Source: Bufo bufo (taxonomy: Eukaryota > Chordata > Amphibia > Anura > Bufonidae). From it: DNA of 64,000 nt. This document shows, in pieces, positions 56,175-64,000 of this stretch (the stretch's first letter is position 1; every line of letters begins with the position of its first letter). A program made the translations under genes and the position numbers. The notes under the pieces are model-generated. The model worked only from the letters and a program-made list of their open reading frames with translations. It had not been told where the DNA came from and made no database searches. The stretch is from positions 408,834,366 through 408,898,365 of the forward strand of contig NC_053392.1 in assembly GCF_905171765.1 (NCBI RefSeq), read 5' to 3'.

Positions 56175-57247
56175 TGTCATGGTGGGGAATGGGGAAAACC
56201 CCCCACCATAAAATGTCACAAATTACTAGGCCATAGGCAGGGAAAAGGGAGCTTATCACCTCTTAAAGCTTCCCTCAAACAGCCCTAGTCTCCTGGCTGT
56301 ATGAGCCGCCTTCAAAGGTAAGGGGGCTCATACCCACAAACCTAGAAGTCTAGGAAACCCTGCATTACCCTCAACATTGTGACAGGGCAGAGACCTCCTT
56401 TTCATCCAACACCACGGATGAAAGGCGTCTCCAGAGGCCCAGTAGCTGACAGGGAGAAAGACAATGCAGCAACTGCATAGCAGGTAAGTACACAGTGTAG
56501 CAACAGAACACTAGCAACAATCAACACTTACCTGCCACAGCAGAGATGGAGAAACGACATCAAACTTCTACCCGGACCTCCATGTGAACACTAGATGCAC
56601 GGAAGCTCCAGGCAGCGCTGCATTCAGGATTATGGTTCACCCCTCCGGGAAACCAGCGCCCTTTCGGAGGTAACACACACAAAAGGAAACATCTTGCACA
56701 CATGCAGGGGCAAACACCAACCACATCCCAGACATGCAACAACAAACAAGACGTACAACAAAACTCCAACTCAAACCCACACCATAAACAACACACCAGG
56801 AGTGGAAGGAAGACAAGGAGGAAACGCACAGTATGACATCACAGATGACATTGCAAAGAACATCGATGTCAAACTTGGATGGCCCTCAGATCTCATCCAT
56901 GCACAGAGAAAGCATCTCTCATGCAAGGCAGACAAACCAAAACTGATCTCAGTCTCTAAGCCAAAGTATATAAAGAGACCTGAGACCACACCCAACTCAC
57001 CACTTTGCTCCAGCCAGTATATTAACCCCACACACACCACACAGCAGGGAGACAATACTTAAAGGGGAATTGCACACACAAGCAAAGGGCAACAGGTTGC
57101 CGCAGACAACAGCATGCGTGGCCAGCAAGTCACGGCGCACACAGCAAAACCCGTGACACTGCCGTAACATGCCAAAACAGCAACATGTTGCCACTGGCAA
57201 CAGCAAGCGTGGCAACAGTGTCATGGCGTACACCATAGGCTGTGACA
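56175..57247. mobile_element. Possible solo LTR in the outer gypsy element
   Basis: TGTCATGGTGGGGAATGGGG at the left and GGCTGTGACA at the right give TG...CA ends, flanked by CTGTC (56170-56174) and CTGGC (57248-57252), a 5-bp duplication with one mismatch. TATATAAAG near 56966 could be its promoter. No second copy lies in the window. Open frames inside have no recognisable domain. A different kind of insertion is possible. Confidence 0.42.
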
Positions 57248-57252
57248 CTGGC

Positions 57253-58401
57253 CAGCTAAGGCCTGTTTTGGGTTGCTAAAGTTTATACAGCTAGACCTGC
57301 CAATAACCTTAATACAGTTCCTATGTTTGTGTGTTAAAGACAAAAGCAGAGTTATTCACAGTGACTTCGTGTTTGGAGGTCATATAACTGTTATATATAT
57401 TGCGTTCACAGAAGCAGAAAAGATAATATGCCTTTAAGATTCATTATATGGATGTGAGGTAAGCTCAATGACACAGCAGAAACAACAGAAAGCATGGAGT
57501 TAAACTGTTGTTGCTGGGCAGGACCAATTACAGCCAGCCTCACTCACAGCCTGTGTGGGAAATTCCCTAGCAGGAGCTGCTAGAAATTATTATTCACCAG
57601 AGAGAGAAGCTGAACAGACATTCACTCCACTAAGAGCTGTGTTTTATGGAAGCAGAGAGGCCAAAATTGGTATTTAAAATGGTTATATAATGTTCCTACT
57701 GTTAATATAGTGATTAGAACTGTATACTGAACCAGTTATGTGTGTTAACTTACAGCTCCACCAATTGCAAACTACAAAGTTCACAATCCAAATTAAAATT
57801 CCATATTGCAAAGCAAATTGCATACAACCATACCAGATCATACTCAACCAAACTGCAAATAGTTACTGCTAACTGCAAATTGCGACCAAATTCAGCAAGT
57901 AGAACTATTAGTTAGACCTCAGATATACCTCTCAGAGAGATCATAAAGTGCTTAAATAACTTAAAGTGAAAGTACAGATACTGAAGAGAGAAATATATCT
58001 ACCATTTTATGTTCAATGACAAGATTGAACAGTTGAACCACCATTTTATGCATACCGCCATTTTGCGATATCTTTAAACACGTGTTATGTACATGGACTA
58101 TCTGCTGCAGAAGCGGCAGTGTTATATATGAAGAAAAGTTGAAGTTAATAAAGAAGTTATTTCAAGCATTTGGTGTGCTCTTTAAACCTACTGTTTCCAT
58201 AGAACGGCGCCAGAGGAATTAGAGTAATAGACAGTCTGGTTAGACTAAAAAAGCCAGCGATATCAGAATTCTTCTATTGCTACAGAGCAAAAGGCACTTT
58301 ATAGTGCTCCGCCTGCCACACACGGTCCTATGAAATTATAACAGAGGAAGGAAGAAGATTGAGGAGAAATCGGAGACATCTGAGAAAAACACAAGAAAGA
58401 G
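57253..58401. other. Non-coding part of the outer gypsy element, origin unclear
   Basis: A-rich, no long frame. Contains a leader-like phrase (CCATAGAACGGCGCCAGAGG near 58200) that might derive from another retroelement. It separates the integrase from the C-terminal pol piece. Confidence 0.45.
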
Positions 58402-58641
58402 ATGATACAGCGCCCCTTGGAACAGTATCTGGGCACTCAAACCAATGAGACTATGAATACTGGCAACAAAGAAACAGGGACTGCTGAGGCGCTTGGGGAG
58501 GTCTCTGGTCAGAGACAGCCAGTGCCAGAAAATAGACTGCCAGAATCAGAAGAACACCAAGATTTGTGTGAAGAAACCTCATATGTTACGCAAGCTGGCA
58601 GAACAATCAGAAAGCCAGCTCACCTCAAGGATTATATCTAA
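58402..58641 (+). pseudogene. C-terminal end of outer gypsy Pol
   Basis: 79 residues ending YVTQAGRTIRKPAHLKDYI. The pattern T-x-x-G-R-x-x-K/R-P-x-x-L-x-D-Y is a common end of Ty3/gypsy Pol proteins, and the 3' LTR starts 82 bp later. It is preceded by a Glu/Gln/Thr-rich stretch. It lies close to the 3' LTR as expected and is detached from the integrase. Confidence 0.65.
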
Positions 58642-58710
58642 CTTATAGCTATGTTTTACTTGTTCATGTTCACCATTTTGTGTTAGTTATATTTCATTGT
58701 TCTTTCATTT

Positions 58711-58723
58711 AAAAGGGAAAGGA
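58711..58723 (+). promoter_or_regulatory. Polypurine tract of outer gypsy element
   Basis: AAAAGGGAAAGGA immediately before the 3' LTR, the usual plus-strand priming site. Confidence 0.8.
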
Positions 58724-58920
58724 TGTAACAATATGTTATATGCTGTGTATGGCCTCTAGAGGTCTCACTACTTAGAGATTTGTACAACTGTGTTATTGCA
58801 ACTCGTTGGTTGTAGTTCAGGAAGCAGCCTCATGTGTAATGGCAGCTAAGATGTACACCTAATAAAATGCCTGCTACCAACTACAGTGTGTGATCTGGAG
58901 CAGGACCAACTAATAGAACA
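58724..58920 (+). repeat. 3' LTR of outer gypsy element
   Basis: 197 bp, TGTAACAATATG ... CTAATAGAACA. Nearly identical to 39968-40181 apart from two indels and one substitution seen by eye. Confidence 0.93.
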
Positions 58921-59581
58921 GCCAGTACCCCTTTTCTCTGCACTTCAAAAAAGTGCAGAGAATCTCAAAAAGTTGCAATTTATGGTGCACACATGGCGTG
59001 CACCATAATCCGACTTTTTTATGCTAAAGAGCTTAATAAATGTCCCTCGTGGTCTCTTTAGAAGGTAAACCTTTGGCCCAGTCTGAGGTCTAGAGCAAAC
59101 TGGATCAGGTTTTAAGAATATCTCTGTACTTTGCTCCATTCAGCTTTCCCTCTGACCATTCTCCCTGTCCCAGCTGCTGATAAACACCCGCACAGCATGG
59201 CAACATAACAAAACGTGAAAAAGTGAGAGGGTCTGAAGACTTTCCAAATGCATTATATATCAGTGTTGGGGAAGGGAGGGGCCCAAGCATAGTCAACAGC
59301 CCAGGGTCTATGGACTACTTAATCCGCTACTGATCAGTACATGATAAGTAATGCAATGTATAGTAGTTACAAAGTTGAACACCATATTGTAGTAATATGG
59401 TGTTGAGTAAAAAACTGGCAAGTAAAAGGAGGCTTACAAAGTTGGAAATAATAGGTCTAAACTTAAGTTTATGTAATCCTATTACGTTTCTTCCTTATCC
59501 ATCAAATGTGTGAAGCAATGTACACTGCAGCACAGCCTTGAAGTTTCCTTGACAACCAAATTCACTACCTTGGTGACAGTA
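58921..59581. other. Flank with a small foldback, no gene
   Basis: Near 58940-59035 there are inverted pieces (GCACTTCAAAAAAGTGC; GGTGCACACATGGCGTGCACC), part of a dispersed repeat. The remainder shows nothing recognisable. Confidence 0.5.
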
Positions 59582-59623
59582 AGGCTACTTTCACACTTGC
59601 GGCAGAGTGATCCTGCAAGCAGT
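59582..59623. mobile_element. Terminal fragment of Harbinger-like MITE
   Basis: GGCTACTTTCACACTTGCGG after TAA matches the ends at 15422 and 28312. It is only about 42 bp before Penelope-like sequence begins. Confidence 0.4.
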
Positions 59624-60880
59624 TCCTACTGCCTAGGATCCACAAGGACTTGTATAACCCGCCTGGAAGACCAATTGTCTCAGCCAGGGAAGGTCAGAGA
59701 GATAACAATACCGACTGGGGCCATACTGGTCTCCTTGGATATAGTAAGTCTGTATACAAGTATTAGACATGAGTTGGGTCTCAAAGCGGTCAGACACACA
59801 TTGATGGGCTCAGATTTTACACCAGAGTGCCAGGAGTTCCTTTTAAATCTACTCCATGCTGTACTAACTAATAATTATTTCTTATTTGGAGATAATTATT
59901 TTATGCAAATGAGGGGCATGGCGATGGGGTCAAATGTGGTACCCACTTACGCCAACATAAATGTTGCATTTTTGGAGGAGATGTCCATCCGGAGGTGGAA
60001 TTATTGGAATTTTTTTCCTTTTTAAATTCAATCGATCAGGATATTAAGTTTAATTTAAAAAAATCAACGATTGTGAAATACTGAGTACCATATATGTCAA
60101 ACCAACGGACAGGAACACATTACTACATTTTACAAGTGCGCATCCGAGACCCATGATTAAATCCTTACCCTTTAGTAAATTTTTGAGAGCCAAGCGTATA
60201 ATCAGTAATTCAACACAACTCAAACAAACTCTGACTGACAACAGTGTGGATACCCAAAAAGAAGTTTGGATACACAGATTAGGAGAGTGGAGGAATTGAA
60301 TAGGGATCAACTCTTGACAGCCGGTAAAATTTTTAAACACAAGACTAACAGAATACCTCTGGTAACTACATATACGCAGGATAGTTATCGTGTTAGGGAC
60401 ATTATCAACAAACATTGGCCCATTTTAAAATGTGGCCTAGATAGAGTAGATGCATTTAAAGCTGCACCTCTTATGTCCTACAGACGGTCCAAATATTTAC
60501 ATAACAAACTGGTCCACGCTGATGCGGGCCCAATTCGAAAAGCTGGACAGAGCTGACGTATGATTCTACATATGTCATATATTCACTATGGTGTGCTCTT
60601 GTATGTAGGGTAGACAACACTAGACTTTAAAACACATTTTAACCAGCACGGTACACCATCCGCAAAAAACAGATGGATCTACCGGTGTCTAAACACTGTA
60701 CGGAAGCGGGTCAGAGTGAAAGAGATATCAAATGGATGCTTATTGACCATATTCCCATGTCACGAAGAGGCGGGAATAAAGGGATTAGCTTTGAAAAAAA
60801 GGAAAATCTTTTGGATTATGAAATTAAATACACTTAAACCGACGGGACTGAACGTTGATTTTAGACCGTGGATCTGTACA
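59624..60880 (+). pseudogene. Penelope-like RT and GIY-YIG endonuclease remnant
   Basis: 5'-truncated. RT pieces: the conserved IHKD...PGRPIVSA stretch in a frame shifted from the next (about 59633-59690), ILVSLDIVSLYTSIRHELGL (about 59725-59785) and MQMRGMAMGSNVVPTYANI (about 59905-59960). The YxDD part is missing or destroyed after about 60025. Multiple stops follow (KSLPFSKFLRAKRIISN near 60150). The C-terminal part keeps the signature of a GIY-YIG domain: MDLPVSKHCTEAGQSERDIKW, then IDHIPMSRRGGNKGISFEKK (about 60672-60805). In working elements RT and GIY-YIG act together in target-primed insertion. Family assignment from motif order is good; the copy is dead. Confidence 0.83.
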
Positions 60881-62133
60881 TAGGCTGTACCGCCTTGCAT
60901 GTTACTGAAGTTCTGTCATGTCATCCTGCAAGTATGTATGGGGTGCGACTTTAATTTGTAATTGTCTCCCTTATCTCTCTCGCAGACAATATATCATTCA
61001 ACATTGAGAAACAAAGACCGGTGTGGATCCGAGACACATGAGGATGCTGGACACTTACTACTAGTAACAGATATATAACAATTGAAACTGTTTCCTCTTT
61101 CTCTTCCCACCCTTCCCCCATATATCGTTTATTTAGTTATTTTTTTGCATGATTAGGCTTGCTATCTACATATGGGTTTTCAGCAGATTAAGTGTTCTAT
61201 CTGCATATGGGATTAAGATGCGGGAGTGCCAGTGCCCCAAATTTGGGAGCTCAGGACACCCCTCATCAGTCCCCTTTGTTGGAGTGTGAGAGGGTTCTTT
61301 GGAATCCAGTCTGAATGTCACAATTTGGACTGGATCTGATATTTCCATTCTCACAGTCCTGATATAAATTACCTGTGATGTGGATAGTGGCCGGCACGGT
61401 TTGATTCCGTGTTTGGGCACAAATACGGAACAGCCAGTGCTGCTTTCGGACACAGCTAATGGGCATATAGATATATGTGACCAGCTGTTGATGGCTCCAT
61501 CCACACAGTTTCTATAATCTGCTGCCCAATATGGAGTTACGGATAGTATTAAATAATCTTTTTTAACTGAAATGGGAGGAATCAGCAACAAAATGGATTA
61601 GAATAGCGGCTTTAAAGTAAATGAATGGATCTCACTATGGTGATACAGCACATCACTCCGCAGGTTTTATATTAGTGACGGGCCGGAGGACTCTGGTATA
61701 CATGGCCACGTGACCGTTAGCTGGGCGACGTTTACAGGGGCCAGTCATGTGATCCCGACACTTCTGGCCACCTGACCTAGTGGCCATGTGATCGGATATA
61801 CTACACTGTGCGAGTATCCGTGTGCTTCAAGGAATGCGGAAGTGACCCAGCGCAGGCGCACTCGTTTCTATACCACACCAGCACCTCAGTGTTTTATGTA
61901 GGATTTTAATTATCGTTTTATTGTCACACCTGTGCACTATGTATGTATTTATCCACATACTAATATGAATTTTGGTCTTTTTTAAATATGAATTATAGCA
62001 ATTTTCTATTCACAATTATCCACTTTATTTCTATTTTTTCCTAATCATGTTTTATATTGATTTACACTGTATTTATGGACTTTATTCACGGTTTTCATTT
62101 AAATCATGGAATTGATATTGATGACCCTTTATA
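60881..62133 (+). mobile_element. Probable 3' region of the Penelope-like element
   Basis: Non-coding. 61680-61810 repeats a motif of the type GGCCAC(G)TGACC / GGCCATGTGATCGG several times. It continues, after removal of the Tc1 element at 62134-63764, into 63765-64000, which carries the phrase GTGAACCGAAACATTGCTAC typical of Penelope-like terminal repeats. The exact boundary to host DNA was not found. Confidence 0.45.
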
Positions 62134-63764
62134 CAGTCAGGTCCATAAATATTGGGACCTGGACACAATTCTAACATTTTTGGCTCTATACACCACCACA
62201 ATGGATTTGAAAAGAAATAAACAAGATGTGCTTTAACTGCAGACTGTCAGCTTTAATTTGAGGGTATTTACATCCAAATCAGGTGAATGGTGTAGGAATT
62301 ACAACAGTTTGCATATGTGTCTCCCACTTGTTAAGGGACCAAAAGTAATGGGACAATTGGCTTCTTAGCTATTCCATAGCCAGGTGTGTGTTACTCCCTC
62401 ATTATCCCAACTACAATGAGCAGATAAAAAGTCCTGAGTTAATTTCAAGTTTGCTATTTGCATTTGAAATCTGTTTCTGTCAACTCTCAAGATGAGATAC
62501 AAAGAGCTGTCACTATCAGTGAAGCAAGCCATCATTAGGCTAAAAAAACAAAACAAACCCATCAGAGAGATAGCAAAAACATTAGGAGTGGCCAAAACAA
62601 CTGTTTGGAACATTCTTAAAAAGAAGGAATGCAACACCAAAAGACCTGGAAGACCACGGAAAACAACTGTGGTGGTTGACCGAAGAATTCTTTCCCTGGT
62701 GAAGAAAACACCCTTCACAACAGTTGGCCAGATCAATAAACTCTCCAGGAGGTAGGTGTATGTGTGTCAAAGTCAACAATCAACAGAAGACTTCACCAGA
62801 GTGAATACAGAGGGTTCACCACAAGATGTAAACCATTGGTGAGCCTCAAAAACAGGAAGGGCAGATTAGAGTTTGCCAAACGACATCTAAAAAAGCCTTC
62901 ACAGTTCTGGAACAACATCCTATGGACAGATGAGACCAAGATCAACTTGTACCAGAGTGATGGGAAGAGAAGAGTATGGAGAAGGAAAGGAACTGCTCAT
63001 GATCCTAAGCATACCATCTCATCAGTGAAGCATAGTGGTGGTAGTGTCATGGCGAGGGCATGTATGGCTGCCAATGGAACTGGTTCTCTTGTATTTATTG
63101 ATGATGTGACTGTTGACAAAAGCAGCAGGATGAATTCTGTAGTGTTTCAGGCAATATTATCTGCTCATATTCAGCCAAATGCTTCAGAACTCATTGGACG
63201 GCGCTTCACAGTGCAGATGGACAATGACCCAAAGCATACTGCAAAAGCAACTAAAGAGTTTTTTAAGGGAAAGAAGTGGAATGTTATGCAATGGCCAAGT
63301 CAATCACCTGACCTGAATCCGATTGAGCATGCATTTCACTTGCTGAAGACAAAACTGAAGGGAAAATGCCCCAAGAACAAGCAGGAACTGAAGACAGTTG
63401 CAGTAGAGGCCTGGCAAAGCATCACCATGGATGAAACCCAGCGTCTGGTGATGTCTATGCATTCCAGACTTCAAGCTGTAATTGACTGTAAAGGATTTGC
63501 AACCAAGTATTAAAAAGTGAAAGTTAGATTTATGATTATTATAATGTCCCATTACTTTTGGCCCCTTAACAAGTGGGAGGCACATGCAAACTGTTGTAAT
63601 TCCTACACCGTTCACTTGATTTGGATGTAAATACCCTCAAATTAAAGCTGACAGTCTGCAGTAAAAGCACATCTTGTTCGTTTCATTTCAAATCCATTGT
63701 GGTGGTGTATAGAGCCAAAAAATTTAGAATTGTGTCGATGTCCCAATATTTATGGACCTGACTG
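62134..63764 (+). mobile_element. Tc1/mariner transposon, third family
   Basis: Inverted ends CAGTCAGGTCCATAAATATT, TA on both sides (62132-62133, 63765-63766), and about 200 bp of further inverted sequence (AGACTGTCAGCTTTAATTTG; CTCCCACTTGTTAAGGG). 1,631 bp, full-length. Confidence 0.95.
62492..63513 (+). pseudogene. Tc1-type transposase, frameshifted between HTH and catalytic core
   Basis: 62492-62755 encodes the N-terminal helix-turn-helix (IREIAKTLGVAKTTVWNIL) and GRPRKTT motif, ending at TAG 62753-62755. The second frame, from 62764, starts in the second HTH (SKSTINRRLHQSEYRG) and carries the whole catalytic core: NILWTDETKINL, VQMDNDPKHTAK and [11 protein letters not shown] (DD34E complete), to a natural-looking end at 63513. 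One frame change near 62755 is the only lesion I see. Confidence 0.9.
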
Positions 63765-64000
63765 TATATGCTATATGCACCCTATGTTTGTATCACTGCT
63801 TGTGAAAGGTTCCAGTGTGTGAACCGAAACATTGCTACTGGTGAATAAACCTACACATTTTTACTGAAGGAAGTGCCGTGGATATTGCTCAATTAAAACT
63901 AGCTATCACTCTATAAATATATTGCTTCTGTTCTGCAGATGCAAGCACCAACGGGTGTGCACTACCCTAATTGCATCCTACCATTTCTGCTTTTTTGTCA
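63765..64000 (+). repeat. Probable Penelope-like terminal repeat, runs off the window
   Basis: Contains CTTGTGAAAGGTTCC ... GTGAACCGAAAC (63799-63830), a short hairpin followed by GAAAC, then GAATAAAC. This layout is common in Penelope-like terminal repeats of vertebrates and resembles a degenerate hammerhead core. Cut by the window end. Confidence 0.45.

Larger units (their letters stand above)
39968..58920 (+). mobile_element. Outer Ty3/gypsy LTR retrotransposon, split by nested elements
   Basis: Two LTRs in direct orientation (39968-40181 and 58724-58920) enclose gag, protease, RT, RNase H and integrase remnants in the gypsy order on the plus strand. Removing the nested LINE, MITEs and possible solo LTR leaves about 5.6 kb, a normal gypsy size. 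Nested elements: 41190-42318, 42720-42889, 44222-55191 (itself holding 46919-52268) and 56175-57247. Confidence 0.93.

Noticed and set aside
56595..57062. 155-codon frame in the possible solo LTR
   Set aside because: Low-complexity Thr/His/Lys-rich, no recognisable domain, and overlapped by an equally long frame on the other strand.

Overview
This window looks like intergenic DNA from a large, repeat-rich vertebrate genome, most likely a frog or toad. That assignment is an inference from the mix of element families: TTAA-flanked piggyBac elements, Tc1 elements, BED-finger hAT elements, an L1/Tx1-type LINE, Ty3/gypsy elements and a Penelope remnant. I see no host protein-coding gene, tRNA, rRNA or CRISPR array. 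Nearly everything that can be explained is a transposable element, and many are nested in one another.

Region by region: 520-10407 is a minus-strand hAT copy (copy 1) with a perfect 8-bp target duplication. It is swollen by a hAT MITE (5410-6742, itself containing a TTAA MITE at 5728-6302), a 2-kb TTAA element (7242-9293) and palindromic repeat arrays near both ends. Two Tc1 elements follow (10840-12447 and 12636-14229), then a Harbinger-like MITE (15422-16188). hAT copy 2 lies at 16464-22166, a giant-palindrome TTAA element at 22996-24976, and a hAT-terminated element with unknown cargo at 25214-27491. hAT copy 3, the best preserved, is at 28528-35643. A piggyBac element at about 36053-39860 carries an uninterrupted 646-residue transposase.

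The right half is a three-level nest. A Ty3/gypsy element (39968-58920) was interrupted by a full-length LINE (44222-55191) with 14-bp target duplications. That LINE was interrupted by a chromodomain-bearing Ty3/gypsy element on the minus strand (46919-52268), with 5-bp duplications and near-identical LTRs. Smaller MITEs (41190-42318, 42720-42889) and a possible solo LTR (56175-57247) also sit inside the outer element. The window ends in a decayed Penelope-like element with RT and GIY-YIG remnants, split by a third Tc1 element (62134-63764).

Functionally, only the piggyBac transposase looks translatable end to end as a native protein. One Tc1 transposase is open but has a frameshifted C-terminus. 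The other coding regions carry stops, frameshifts, deletions or insertions. The main value of the window is a readable order of insertion, and three copies of one hAT family that show duplications, deletions, tandem expansion and CpG-type decay in progress. Boundaries rest on terminal repeats and target duplications read directly from the sequence; family names rest on motifs recognised by eye, without database searches.
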